From positions 124,001 through 188,000 of the forward strand of contig NZ_CP159289.1 of assembly GCF_040448675.1 (NCBI RefSeq): a DNA stretch of 64,000 nt. Reading direction: 5' to 3'. This stretch comes from Dyadobacter sp. 676 (lineage in GTDB: Bacteria > Bacteroidota > Bacteroidia > Cytophagales > Spirosomataceae). Below are positions 34,590 through 44,113 of this stretch, one piece after another. Position 1 is the first letter of the stretch. Every line of letters starts with the position of its first letter. Under the pieces are notes generated by a model. It searched no databases. It was not told where the DNA came from and saw nothing but the letters and a program-made list of their open reading frames with translations. The position numbers and the translations under genes were made by a program.

Positions 34590-35896
34590 TGTAAATTGGA
34601 GGTTGCAGCCTGCTGGCCGGTTGGGTTTTCGTCCAGGGTGGTCATTTCAACGTCAGTAAAATGGTACTCCATTTCTTCCAGGTCATAGCCCATTATTTCC
34701 AGCGCGGCGTCTAGCGGCCCTTTCAGTAACCGGCGGTAGGATGGCGTCATATACCGGACGTGGTACATGACCGAATGCATTAGCTCGGATCCGCTGCCGC
34801 CCAGTTTGTCGCCTTCGGCCACGCCCGCCAGGCTCGGCAATATCCCATGTCCCTGGGCCTGCTTTACGCCCGCCTGCTTGATCAGGTTCATATAGGCATC
34901 GTCGGTCATTTTGTTTTCAATCGGCGTTATCCTGATCAGCTTCCGGTCGGCTTTGACACCGTCGCCCATTATGTTCCCGATCAAAACCAGGGCTTTGTCC
35001 GCATTGTTGACGCCGGAAAGGTAATCATCCATGCGGGCCATAAATTCGTCCTTTCTGGCCTCGATTTTCTCCTGCATTTCCGGGTCTTCCACATCGTCGC
35101 CTTCCAATAGGAAATAACTTTCGTCGATCTCGATTAGTAGCTTTACGTTGTACCCGTTGGTAAGTCCAGCCTCATGGTAGGCAGGCGTCATATTGTCTAC
35201 CTTCGTCCAGGTCTTAGTTCCCCACCAAAGGCCCTGGTTATAGAAGTCCGCCCCGATTTGCGCCTTTTTGAGCACTATGACGCTTTCGAGCCATTGGGTG
35301 GGGTTTTCCATGTCAAAGATGGGAACCGAAAAGGTATCCTCCTTTTTGACGGCCGAACTGGTGCCAAAATACGGATTGATCAAAACGCGCTCGATGGCCC
35401 CGCCTTTGGCCGGTTTTGCAAACCGTACTTTGTTGGGCTGGATTGTCTCGAGAGCCACCTGGCCGTCGTCCTGGATGGACACGCGCACAAAAGCCATTTC
35501 AGCAAAATGTAGGCTCAATGCGGCTAGTTCCAGGTATTTGGAATAGATCTGCTTTTTACGGAACCAGCGTTTCAGCTCCTTATTGTCCACCAGTAGCCGC
35601 TCTTCCTTGCCTTCGGCTGTAACCACGGTTTTCATAAGCTTGGCGCCTGCTCCCAGCATGAATTCTTTAGCCTTGTCCATCAGTTGGGGTTTACTGGGCG
35701 ATTCCCAGCAAAGGCGGAGCATTTCCAGGGCCTGTTTGTCGTCCTTTCCCCACTTCACCCACTCAAAACCAGCCTTTGCCATCGTCGCGCTTTCGCCACT
35801 GGTCGCGGTGGCCACGTCGATAACCGGGTTTGTAAACTTTACCGTGTGCTCGGATTTGGCCAGGTGGTAAAGGTTCTTTTCGATTTGTCTTACCAT
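34586..35896 (-). CDS. Phage portal protein
   Basis: 436 residues. The order of segments fits portal proteins: WGKDDKQALEMLRLCWESPSKPQLMDKAKEFMLG (wing), KYLELAALSLHFAEMAFVRV, and the long stem helix region ending PSYRRLLKGPLDAALEIMGYDL. It lies directly downstream of terminase plus one small gene. Identification is by layout and context, and moderate-to-good. Confidence 0.75.
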   Translation of the reverse strand: MVRQIEKNLYHLAKSEHTVKFTNPVIDVATATSGESATMAKAGFEWVKWGKDDKQALEMLRLCWESPSKPQLMDKAKEFMLGAGAKLMKTVVTAEGKEERLLVDNKELKRWFRKKQIYSKYLELAALSLHFAEMAFVRVSIQDDGQVALETIQPNKVRFAKPAKGGAIERVLINPYFGTSSAVKKEDTFSVPIFDMENPTQWLESVIVLKKAQIGADFYNQGLWWGTKTWTKVDNMTPAYHEAGLTNGYNVKLLIEIDESYFLLEGDDVEDPEMQEKIEARKDEFMARMDDYLSGVNNADKALVLIGNIMGDGVKADRKLIRITPIENKMTDDAYMNLIKQAGVKQAQGHGILPSLAGVAEGDKLGGSGSELMHSVMYHVRYMTPSYRRLLKGPLDAALEIMGYDLEEMEYHFTDVEMTTLDENPTGQQAATSNLQ

Positions 35897-35897
35897 G

Positions 35898-36206
35898 TCA
35901 GTAATTTTTATGAATAATTCGGATCCAGTTGTTTGTCCTAGGCAAGCGGATTGCGATTAATAGCCGGTTTCGCAAAGTGAACGGACGTGCCAGGCCGTCG
36001 ATGTCCTCCAAAAGCACAGATCCTTTTTCGATCAGGTCGTACCGTAATTTTCCTTTCGTGCTTTTTCCTTCAAACCGCTTTCCGGATTTGCCCAGGTTGT
36101 GTTTGATTCCAAAGCTTCCGTCCGTCTTGCGGTATTTCAGATCAAAACCACGGCTGGCCGGGTCGTGTAGGATCTTCCAAAAAGTGTCAATGCTGATTGC
36201 TTCCAT
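35898..36206 (-). CDS. Hypothetical phage protein between terminase and portal
   Basis: 102 residues, basic (RKTDGSFGIKHNLGKSGKRFEGKSTKGKLRYDLIEKG), no recognised domain. The gene ends 1 bp before the portal start, and a copy of the recurring motif lies about 32 bp upstream, so this gene probably begins the portal-tail transcript. Confidence 0.6.
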   Translation of the reverse strand: MEAISIDTFWKILHDPASRGFDLKYRKTDGSFGIKHNLGKSGKRFEGKSTKGKLRYDLIEKGSVLLEDIDGLARPFTLRNRLLIAIRLPRTNNWIRIIHKNY

Positions 36207-36466
36207 GCTGCGAAACTATCCCCACGCGCAGGCGCTCGAAAAGACAGAAAAAACGCCCGAAAAGGCTTCCAATTTTTGTTTTTGGGCTTCGGCTGATTCC
36301 CAGGCACTTGGGAGCCGGAAACCTGGTGACGGGCATTTTAATTTCCAAAACTCCCCCAGGCAAGGCGGCGCCCTTTCCATTTCCGGTAATTACCGCGAGA
36401 CAAATTTTCCGAATATCTTAAAGGGGTTTCGGTACTGGTGGCAGTCCGGCAGGGGGTGCGGGGGTG
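36207..36466. other. Non-coding gap after TerL
   Basis: 260 bp holding motif copy 4 (36238-36253) and a weak GC stem with a T-run that may terminate the terminase transcript. A long plus-strand open frame crosses this gap and both flanking genes but is not protein-like. Confidence 0.5.
36238..36253 (-). promoter_or_regulatory. Recurring T-run/GTCTTTTC motif (copy 4, variant)
   Basis: Minus strand TTTTTTCTGTCTTTTC followed by GAGCGCC; it diverges by a few bases from copies 1, 3 and 5 but keeps the T-run, GTCnTTTC core and nearby GCGCC. About 32 bp before the 36206 ATG. Confidence 0.45.
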
Positions 36467-38012
36467 TCACCCACCACCCAGGAACCGCATGCTGGATCCT
36501 TTCGCTTTATTCTTCTGCGATTCGCTCGAATATTTGTAGTAAACGATGTAGTCGAAGCAATCACTTAGGTGAGTTGCATACTCTTGCTGTATGCTTGTCT
36601 TGCCTTCGCTCGACTTGTCTTTCTTATATTCAGCTAACACAGGTGAATTCTGCATGGAGATGATCAAAGCTTTGCAGGTGTTCTGGTTGATGCGCACGCG
36701 TGGCAGCATGCTGGATCCTTCGGCCAGTATGCGTTCGATCAGGGCGAACCGATCCTTATGTTCGGGGTTGGCTTTCAATACCCGCATGTACACTTTCCAC
36801 CCCAGGCGTCGAAGCTCGGCGGCCACCTGGTTAAACATTGGGATCTTTGAACCAGCGCTTTTAGAGCTGGCCGACGCATCACCATATACGATAATGTGCC
36901 GCTTAACCTGGTCTGGGTAGGCGTCGTGTATGGCTATGGCCAGCGTCTCGGCCAGGGTCTTGTCCTCCTTCGCCTGCTTCACATACACGTTATCCAGGAT
37001 CTTTAATTTGCCGGGCACTTCCTGGCAAATGATACCACAACAGATATAATTGTTAAAGTCCAGGCTAACTTCCAGCGCCTTGTTCGGATCGTAATCCCGG
37101 AAGGTAGGCAGCCAAATACCATCTGCATTTTGGTCATAATCAAACAGGGCACTGGTGCAATGCCTTTCCGTATCGAATGAAGGGTAATAGCAATTGGGCA
37201 ACTTCCGCAAACGCTCGTTCAACACTTCCACGCGGAAAACCAGCGGCTCGGTGTTTTCCTCCATGTTGCTGATATATTCCGGGCTTAACGTCGGGTTGTC
37301 GTGGGCCGTCCCCTCCAAGAAAAGATACTTGTCGGGGTTCTCCTTCATTAACTCCTCTGTCTTGAATACCCACTGCCCCGCCTGCATCCAGGGGTTAGAT
37401 GTGAAGTCATAGAAGGCATTATGCAAGGGGTTGTCTTTGAACCGCCAGCTATTGGCCCGGTAAAGGGTGGCCATCAGAATTTTGGAAACCCATTCGGATT
37501 TAAAAATGGCCGATTCGTCAATTAGCCCCCCGTCAAAATTGTGCCCCCCGGTTTGTATCGGGCTTTTCGAAGGAAAGAAGCTGCAAACAAAACCCGCTGT
37601 CAAAAGTGATACAATGGTTGTAGCTCTTCGGGGCCTTGTAGGGTTTTGGCCAATCTTTCGGCGGCTCTTTGAACAGGACGTAATTCCCGAACGGGTTAAC
37701 CTTTTCGTCGTACTCATACCAGCCCAAACCGCCCCAGGCGTCGGCGCTATCGGTGAGCACAATATCCAGTAGCTGTTTGAAGGTTCGCCCAGCCAAAAAG
37801 AATTTGGCCTTGGGTAATAGCTTGGCAATGTAGGCCACGCAAACCAGCAAAGTGTAGGTTTTCCCAAATGCCCGCCCGGCCAGTAGCGTTTTCCGTTTGG
37901 CCGGGCTTTTCAAAAATATTTTCTGCTTTGGTGACAGGAAAACGACGTTTGCCTTTTCTGCCAGCTGCATCATTCTGGCTTTATCCAGCCTGGCTTTCGT
38001 CTCCGGTAACAT
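36467..38012 (-). CDS. Terminase large subunit, frameshifted at a G6 run
   Basis: Two overlapping frames form one TerL of about 514 residues. The first (38012-37533) has the ATPase Walker A TLLAGRAFGKTYT near residue 45 and ends LLSFEKPDTNRG. The second continues HNFDGGLIDESAIF, with the Walker B-like acidic pair, and has nuclease-domain acidic residues in VSLDFNNYICCG and IIVYGDASASS. The break is a G6 run (plus strand C6, 37544-37549); five bases would restore NRGHNFDGG. The gene starts within the last 32 bp of TerS. If the indel is real the phage could not package DNA. Confidence 0.85.
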
Positions 38013-38616
38013 CGCTGTATTTGGTGTCTTCTATTTCACGGTACATTTGAAGGGCGGCTATATCATCGGTGAAAATGATATTCGGGGCCACCTTGTATTT
38101 GTTGGGGTTCTCGACTTTATCCTTCTCCATCAGGCCCCGGATTTTCGCGGCTTTCATGCGGATATTGGCCGCCTTGTCCAGGATGTTGGCAATTTGCTCC
38201 TGGCGGTCAGGGTCGATTTTGTAGACTGGCTCCCCGTCTTTGTCGTAGGATAGCACTTTGTAGTCCCCTATAACTTTGTTGGCCATCTCTTCCAAAGTGA
38301 AGGCCATTTCTTCCAGGCGGACGGCGTGAACCTGGCGCTGGGCCAGCTTCTTCGCATTATCGAAATCCAGGGCGCCAAAGATCTGCTGGCAGCCGTTCAC
38401 CACGTTGTAGGCCATCGACTGGCTCAACCCTCCGACCGGCGGCGGGCTGTGCATCAGCGATTCTACCACCTTCCGTTCGCTCATGCCGTCCAGTAGCAAG
38501 GTGAAGGCGAAGAAATAGCGGTCGAAGTATTTTTTATCAGCTTCGCCCAGCTCGGTACCGGTCTGGATGTGATCCCGGTATTTTTGTAGTTTGTCGTCTT
38601 TTACGATCAGCTGCAT
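37981..38616 (-). CDS. Terminase small subunit-like protein
   Basis: 211 residues, helical: MQLIVKDDKLQKYRDHIQTG, then a helix-turn-helix-like segment (FTLLLDGMSERKVVESLMHSPPPVGGLSQSMAYNVVN) and a long coiled region (QEQIANILDKAANIRMKAAKIRGLME). It lies immediately before and overlaps TerL by 32 bp. Identification is mainly by position and fold type. Confidence 0.7.
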   Translation of the reverse strand: MQLIVKDDKLQKYRDHIQTGTELGEADKKYFDRYFFAFTLLLDGMSERKVVESLMHSPPPVGGLSQSMAYNVVNGCQQIFGALDFDNAKKLAQRQVHAVRLEEMAFTLEEMANKVIGDYKVLSYDKDGEPVYKIDPDRQEQIANILDKAANIRMKAAKIRGLMEKDKVENPNKYKVAPNIIFTDDIAALQMYREIEDTKYSDVTGDESQAG

Positions 38617-38663
38617 GGCTCGTTTGCTTTTTTATTGCAAGCTGGCCACCTGGTCGCACCGCC

Positions 38664-38681
38664 GAAAGGACATAAAAAAAA
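38664..38681 (-). promoter_or_regulatory. Recurring T8-ATGTCCTTTC motif (copy 5)
   Basis: Minus strand TTTTTTTTATGTCCTTTC followed by GGCGG, about 48 bp before TerS, so it would head the whole terminase transcript. Confidence 0.55.
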
Positions 38682-38702
38682 CCGGCGCTGGGCACCGGTT
38701 TT
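38676..38702 (-). terminator. Terminator after the candidate immunity gene
   Basis: AAAACCGG and CCGGTTTT pair around a 9-nt loop, followed by T8 on the minus strand. It closes the cargo block before the terminase unit. Confidence 0.75.
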
Positions 38703-38752
38703 ACTTTCAATACAAAATCTTCACATTTAGGACCCTCTTAATTCTGCACGGT

Positions 38753-39191
38753 TTAATACCGCTCAATACCATGTACCTTTATCGTCTTGGATTTCGTACC
38801 ATACTTCAACAATATTGTTCCTGATACACTCCTGGGATTCAAATTATTATGCTTGGTGAGCGTAAGACTAATGCGATAATCTCCTTTGGGCGTTTTCTGC
38901 ACAAACTCGTCCAAAGTTGCATTTTGCTGCTTTACAGTTCTAACATGCTTGAAGTAGATAAATTTGTCACTTTTGGTCTTCTTCTGAATCATCGCAGTCT
39001 TTTTGTGACTCATTACAAAAATATACTTCTCTTTTTCTAACGGAACTGTATCATACGTTAAAAGAATACCGTTGTCAGTTTTGAATGTAAAAAAAGTCGA
39101 TATACTCAAGATCAAACAAGGGATCATTTTGTGCCGGTGCTCGGCCTTGACACAAAATGAATATCATCAGAAGAGTGAGTGCATTTTTCAT
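38753..39191 (-). CDS. Small exported protein, candidate immunity to the Tae4-like effector (frameshifted)
   Basis: From the ATG at 39191: MKNALTLLMIFILCQGRAPA is a signal peptide followed by QNDPLFDLEYIDFF. The frame is then lost at a T7 run (plus strand A7, 39089-39095). With six bases it continues TFKTDNGILLTYDTVPLEKE to 38753, about 145 residues in all. The mature part is basic and beta-rich. It starts 12 bp after the effector stop, exactly where an immunity gene is expected. Known Tai4 immunity proteins are small and periplasmic, which fits, but no sequence match to Tai4 can be claimed from reading alone. Confidence 0.55.
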
Positions 39192-39203
39192 GTTATCAGT
39201 TCA

Positions 39204-40835
39204 CTAGTTCATCTCAAATAATGTTATCTGCTTAACACCTTTTTTTTGGTTATTAGGATTCGGAGGCGAGAAATCACATCTACCAATACAACCAATACCT
39301 GTCCAAATCGTAGCATGGCCAGATGCCTGATAGCCATCCTCACCTTTATTGATTGGCTCCATAAAATATGCACCTTTTTTCCCACTTAATTTCCCTGCGA
39401 AAGAAACGCCGTAGTCTCCCCCATCGTCAGTATCTAATATAGTTTTAGGAGCAGACTGGTACTTTATCATCATATAGGTAAATAGCTGCGCCTGACTAGT
39501 GAAATAATTTTTCCCATCGGCTCCCTTCACCGTCCAATTGGTTTTTGGTATCTCGTGATACGGGCCGGAATAGTTCAATGCTCTTGATATACGTAGTGCG
39601 CATGCATTTTTATAGACCTCTGGTTTTTCCAGATGAAGTTCCAGCACCCTTCCCCCGATAAGATTGTAAACATCGTTTGCAGGCATGTCAGCCGCTGTAT
39701 TGTTAGGATTCTTTGGATAAGCAGCATAAAAAGCACTGTAGGACGGTAGGGGTATCGGTTGGGTCGTAGCAAACAGAGTTGCAGCCTGCCACCACAAATC
39801 CATAGGGTCTCCTTCATCGAAAAACAAATGCGGTTCAGCCGAAGGTGCAACAAAATTCATGTTAATTCCACCTCCGTTGTACGGAACGGGAGTAATGGTT
39901 TGACAAGGAGGGAGTTGAGTAGACGGAACTGACGTGCCGGGGGGAATAGTTGGGTCGCAATTCGGCACGTAGTTGCCGGTACCGCCACCAGTTCCGCCCC
40001 CGCCGCCGCCGGTAGCCCAACCAGCATAATTGTGGTACAGCCCACCTTCGGAGCCCCATCCGCCAGTACCTGCGGTTCCTGTTGCACCACCCCAAGGATC
40101 CTGCCAATCCCAAACATAAAAATCTTTGCAGTAAGTGCTAGCGCATTGATCGGCGCTTTGATTCTGATTTAAAGGTGTTCCCAAAGCGAACACTCCACAA
40201 GGCCCTGTTGTTGTTACGCACATGCGGTATTTGATAACCCCAAAGTTCTCCCGCCCATTTTTTGCAGAATCAGGCAAGGGTGGCAGATTAACTATTGTAG
40301 TGGTTTTCACCGTTCCATCCTTCAGGTATGTGTATAATTTTCGATCCTTGCGGTCTAAGGAGTTCACCAAAATTTGTCCTATATAGGTTCGTTGGTCACT
40401 TTTGAACCACTCCGCATCAGGCATTAATGTAACGTGCTCTGTTTGGACTTCCTTTTTACTATTCTTGAACATAAATAAGTAATTCAGCTGATCAAAAGTT
40501 AGGTAGCCTGCGCCTCCTGGGGCCGTGATAACCTCCATATTTGACTCAAGTGGAACTACAACAGCGTCCCCATAGGTTGACTTCCGATTGTGTGCTTTTG
40601 CCCATACCGGCGTTCGCTTCCGTTTTCCCGTTGAGTCTCGACCGGACAGACGTGCATTGAAATCACCGCTAAATCTCGCAGTTGAATTAAAATATTCGCG
40701 GGCTTCTGCAACTGAAAGGTTGTACTTTGTTGGTTCCTTAAAATCGAGAATGTCTTTTTGACAGCCAAAAAGCATAAGAACCATTGTGGTAGTGAGCAAC
40801 ATTCTGGATCTCAAGCCAGGTGAGAGCTTTTTCAT
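39204..40835 (-). CDS. Lipoprotein with C-terminal Tae4-like peptidoglycan amidase domain
   Basis: 543 residues. A lipoprotein signal ends LMLFGC, and the mature start CQKDILD resembles the Bacteroidota surface-export signal. Then comes an N-terminal domain (about 35-240, starting SVAEAREYF), a Gly-rich linker (about 260-300), and a C-terminal domain from about 370. That domain shows the Tae4 (T6SS amidase effector 4) hallmarks: NACALRISRAL with the nucleophile Cys near 411, and ASGHATIWTG with the catalytic His near 507. Tae4 cleaves peptide cross-links in peptidoglycan. A small exported gene follows 12 bp downstream. No T6SS gene is in the window. It looks like an anchored antibacterial toxin; the delivery route is unknown. 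Confidence 0.82.
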   Translation of the reverse strand: MKKLSPGLRSRMLLTTTMVLMLFGCQKDILDFKEPTKYNLSVAEAREYFNSTARFSGDFNARLSGRDSTGKRKRTPVWAKAHNRKSTYGDAVVVPLESNMEVITAPGGAGYLTFDQLNYLFMFKNSKKEVQTEHVTLMPDAEWFKSDQRTYIGQILVNSLDRKDRKLYTYLKDGTVKTTTIVNLPPLPDSAKNGRENFGVIKYRMCVTTTGPCGVFALGTPLNQNQSADQCASTYCKDFYVWDWQDPWGGATGTAGTGGWGSEGGLYHNYAGWATGGGGGGTGGGTGNYVPNCDPTIPPGTSVPSTQLPPCQTITPVPYNGGGINMNFVAPSAEPHLFFDEGDPMDLWWQAATLFATTQPIPLPSYSAFYAAYPKNPNNTAADMPANDVYNLIGGRVLELHLEKPEVYKNACALRISRALNYSGPYHEIPKTNWTVKGADGKNYFTSQAQLFTYMMIKYQSAPKTILDTDDGGDYGVSFAGKLSGKKGAYFMEPINKGEDGYQASGHATIWTGIGCIGRCDFSPPNPNNQKKGVKQITLFEMN

Positions 40836-40973
40836 AAGAGATACTGATTGATGAGTGGAAAAAAGGAGTTGCTGGTATCAAATCGACACTGTGACAAAGC
40901 ATCAAGATATCCGATCTTAAATTATACTTTCTAATTCATTACCGAATTAACTTTTATATCCAGAAACGCATTT

Positions 40974-41046
40974 TTTCGACAAATACCAGAAATAATTAGA
41001 CGAATTGATTGTTTTATTCGATCATCGGTTTCACTTTTCGACAAAT
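40974..41046 (-). promoter_or_regulatory. Two ATTTGTCGAAAA motifs upstream of the Tae4-like gene
   Basis: On the minus strand ATTTGTCGAAAA occurs at about 40974-40986 and 41034-41046, 61 bp apart. The same motif occurs upstream of the second lipoprotein gene (44426-44438), with a variant CATTCGTCGAAATG at 44404. Shared elements suggest common control of the two toxin genes. Confidence 0.5.
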
Positions 41047-41215
41047 AAAAGCCTGGCCAGCACTCGACTGACCAGGCGCAAAAACGGGTGCTGGGTTATT
41101 ACAACCGGAAGTAACCAAAAATTACCGCTTAATCAAAATGCAGCGTTTCGCCCGGCAAGTGTGTGTATTATTGTACGCTTGCGGTTAATACGCAAATAAC
41201 GTTGAGTAATAAACC

Positions 41216-41248
41216 AAGAAGCCGGTGGCAATGCCACCGGCTTCTTTT
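41216..41248 (-). terminator. Strong bidirectional terminator after the 41362 gene
   Basis: A perfect 14-bp stem (AAGAAGCCGGTGGC with GCCACCGGCTTCTT) and a 3-nt loop. It lies about 115 bp after the membrane-protein stop codon. A weaker hairpin at 41051-41082 follows on the minus strand. Confidence 0.8.
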
Positions 41249-41361
41249 GTCTAGTCATGTTCGTCGTAAACTTCAATCGGAGTTTAACACTCGATAATCA
41301 AATTGCGCGGGAAGGATGGATGCAGGGTATATGCCTGTTCCTTTACTGTCTAAGGTCTTAC

Positions 41362-41769
41362 TCAATGTAAAGCCGTTTCTAGCAAATGCGGCAATTTCAC
41401 GAAGCTGAAAAAACCCAACCCCATAATTCCCAGAACAATTAAAGTCCAAGTCTTCATTTTCTCTTGGCTAATCGGAGTTTCTTGATAATGCTCTAATCGC
41501 CTCAGAAGAAAATAAATAGCTAGGATGTACGGTGCCCAAAATAACGGGAACAGGAAAAGTTTGTCAAACAAAAAATCCTTGGATCGGGGCATGATCGTAA
41601 AATCTTCTGACAGATAAACTTTCAAAACCACTTCAGCGCAGCCTAGCAATGAAAAATAGTAAAAAGAAAATAGGAAAAAGAAAATTGACCCGTAACGAAA
41701 TCTTGTCATCGGCCCTCTTTCTATCCCCCGAGTGTAAAAGAAGTCTCTCAGCGCAATGAATAGTCGCAT
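41362..41769 (-). CDS. Membrane protein, candidate immunity to the split toxin lipoprotein
   Basis: 135 residues with TMs near 28-50 (IFFFLFSFYYFSLLGCAEVVLKVYL), 70-90 (LFLFPLFWAPYILAIYFLL) and 107-122 (WTLIVLGIMGLGFFSFV). It lies 46 bp after the lipoprotein with the hydrophobic C-terminal domain and is followed by a strong terminator. A membrane immunity protein behind a membrane-active toxin is a common arrangement; here it is an inference from position and topology. Confidence 0.6.
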   Translation of the reverse strand: MRLFIALRDFFYTRGIERGPMTRFRYGSIFFFLFSFYYFSLLGCAEVVLKVYLSEDFTIMPRSKDFLFDKLFLFPLFWAPYILAIYFLLRRLEHYQETPISQEKMKTWTLIVLGIMGLGFFSFVKLPHLLETALH

Positions 41770-42983
41770 TTATCTAATCTTAACGGAACTGATGAAAATC
41801 CCTTCGAATATAAGGTCAAAGTAGTTCCTTTGCAACACCCATGCCTATTGATACCGTGGCGGCAGCCGCCCCCAGCCAAAAGAACTCGAACACAAAGGCG
41901 GTTGCACCTACTCCCCAAATAATAGCCTTAGCCTGATCCCAGGTGCTCATATTGTTCCAATTCAGACCAGCGTCACTATATGCGATAAACACTTCCCGGC
42001 CATCGAGCACAACCCCTACAAGACCTACCCTTTTGCCAAAAATAACCGCTTCTGGAAAGTATGTTTTAAGTGGTGCCCCGACTACATTCGCTAATGCTTC
42101 AGCTTTTTGGATACTCCAGTCAAGTATGCTAACTGCTGTACCAGTTGCCGACAAAAAGTCTGCAAGCCTGCCATTTAACAAGGCTCTCTGACTTCCATTG
42201 CTGGTTAACGCAGGGCCAATCTGGTAGTTTGGCCGTAGATACGTTTCAGTTCCTGTCTCAGTACCGTCCATGACTCCGCCCGTGCCACCATAGTATGGGC
42301 CACCATTCGTACTGACTCCTGCCCCGATTGACGTACCAGGGGCAGCACCGTTGCTGCAAGAATACCGGTAGGATTTATGGAGATAGACTACCCATCGATA
42401 GGTTCCATCTGGATTCACGAATACTTCTACTCGTTGGGAAATATACTCGATAACATAACATCCAGACGTTCTTAGGTTTTGGCTTTCTGGAGCATAAATC
42501 TCAATTTTACGGCCATTTCTAAATGTAATGATCTCTGAAGGGGTGTCATCCCAATCTGCCCTAATGATAACTCCGTCCAGTTCCGATAAATCTAACCTTT
42601 TACCGTTCTCCCTGACTTTGTTATGATTATAAGCAAGTTGAACCAAGTATGCTTCGGTCTTATTCTTCACCTTAGTTACCACCATACCCTCGATGACAGG
42701 TTGAGTAAGGTATTGAGCTAGTTCTTTTTTCCAGGGTGCATTTTCTTCAACAATTAATGCACCCGGGCGCACTTCATCTTCGTACTCAACGGGGACCCAA
42801 ACAAACTCCCTGTTCCTATCGTCCTTCTTTTTCTTCGCCTTTTCAAGGTTTACTTTCCGTTTGCACGATTTGCCGCTAGTTCCCTGCTCACGAAGCCCTT
42901 CGAACTTGGGAAGGTATTCATTTACAACATACTTTGAAATACTCCCGGTTTGCTGGACAGCCGACGGATGAAATTAAGTTTAA

Positions 42984-43829
42984 TTAGGATGCTTTTGCAT
43001 TGATCTGGAAAAACAATTCATCGGGAATGTACCCGGTTCCTGTGTGTTTGCGTCGACGGTTGTAAAATTCCACATATGCTTTTACTCCCCGATACAAATC
43101 CATCCCGCCATTTGGAGGATTTAAGTATATGTACTCTTGTTTGAGCGACCTCCAAAATCTTTCGATGAAAACATTGTCTAGGGCCCGTCCTTTTCCGTCC
43201 ATAGAAATTTGTATCCCTTTCTCTAAGAGCGGCTTAATAAAACCCTGACTTGTGAATTGGCTACCCTGGTCGGTATTGAATATTTCGGGCTTTCCCTGTG
43301 TACGGATCGTATCCAAAAGCGTTTCCCGGCACCATTCCATACTCATTGTATTGGAGATACTCCATCCCACAATTCGACGGCTGTAAACGTCAATAATGGC
43401 GAACATGTACATAAATCCTCTGAACATTGGAATATAAGATATATCGGCTTGCCAGACCTGATTGGGGCGCTCAATCTTCAACCCCTTCAGCAAATATGGA
43501 TATTTGTAATCTGTTGGTTTGGATTTGCTTAGATTGCGCTTGGGATAAATTGTGCGCAAATTCATAAGTCTATAAAGTCTTCTCACCCGCTTCACACCAA
43601 CAGGATATCCCAGTCCGATCAGGTAATCACGCATGCGTTCTACGCCATAAAACGGGCACTCTAGAAACTGGCGATCAATGGCCTTCATCAATCGCTGGTT
43701 TAACAGAGACTGACCTCTCGGCTTAAAGTAATAGCTACTACGCTGTAAACCAATCAATTTGCACTGTGCCGAGACGCTTAGCTCAGGGTACTCAGGGGAA
43801 ACAAGTCCGCGTTTCTCCATAACACTCAT
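42984..43829 (-). CDS. IS3-family transposase OrfB (DDE integrase domain)
   Basis: 281 residues. An HTH_21-type N-terminal region is followed by the rve domain with the catalytic triad visible as WQADISYIP (Asp), FNTDQGSQFTS (Asp) and NVFIERFWRSLKQEY (Glu). Its ATG overlaps the OrfA stop codon (ATGA). A full OrfAB fusion would be made by -1 frameshifting just upstream. Confidence 0.95.
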   Translation of the reverse strand: MSVMEKRGLVSPEYPELSVSAQCKLIGLQRSSYYFKPRGQSLLNQRLMKAIDRQFLECPFYGVERMRDYLIGLGYPVGVKRVRRLYRLMNLRTIYPKRNLSKSKPTDYKYPYLLKGLKIERPNQVWQADISYIPMFRGFMYMFAIIDVYSRRIVGWSISNTMSMEWCRETLLDTIRTQGKPEIFNTDQGSQFTSQGFIKPLLEKGIQISMDGKGRALDNVFIERFWRSLKQEYIYLNPPNGGMDLYRGVKAYVEFYNRRRKHTGTGYIPDELFFQINAKAS

Positions 43830-44113
43830 TTCCCCAAGACCTTTTTTAAAAAATCGACTTGGACTTGAAGTTCACCGATTTTAGAATACAATTCCTTCTC
43901 TTTTGTGTTTTCGGATTCATTACCAGTGGTGGGTGCCTCTTTACTGAAAACTAATTCAGCCTTTTCCAGAAACTCTCGCTTCCAGGCAGCTATCTGTGTT
44001 GGATGAATCTCGTACTTGGAGGCCAATTCCTGCACGGTCTGAACCTCTTTAATCGCTTCAATAGCCACTTTGGCTTTGAAGCTCGCACTGAATTTTCTAC
44101 GTTCCTTTTTCAT
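43826..44113 (-). CDS. IS3-family transposase OrfA (HTH)
   Basis: 95 residues: MKKERRKFSASFKAKVAIEAIKEVQTVQELASKYEIHPTQIAAWKREFLE is the HTH_Tnp_1 domain, followed by a leucine-zipper-like coil (LYSKIGELQVQVDFLKKVLG). Near the end the frame reads TTA AAA AAG, an A-AAA-AAG slippery heptamer (plus strand 43841-43847). A -1 slip there enters the OrfB frame, the standard IS3 mechanism. Confidence 0.95.
   Translation of the reverse strand: MKKERRKFSASFKAKVAIEAIKEVQTVQELASKYEIHPTQIAAWKREFLEKAELVFSKEAPTTGNESENTKEKELYSKIGELQVQVDFLKKVLGK

Larger units (their letters stand above)
40836..41361. other. Non-coding region between the two toxin units
   Basis: About 525 bp without a gene. It contains two TTTTCGACAAAT motifs (40974 and 41035), two hairpins (41051-41082 and 41216-41246), and AT-rich DNA expected to carry the promoter of the Tae4-like gene. 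Confidence 0.6.

Noticed and set aside
35929..36663. A 244-codon plus-strand frame across portal-side gene, gap and terminase end
   Set aside because: Crosses two well-supported minus-strand genes and has no protein-like features.
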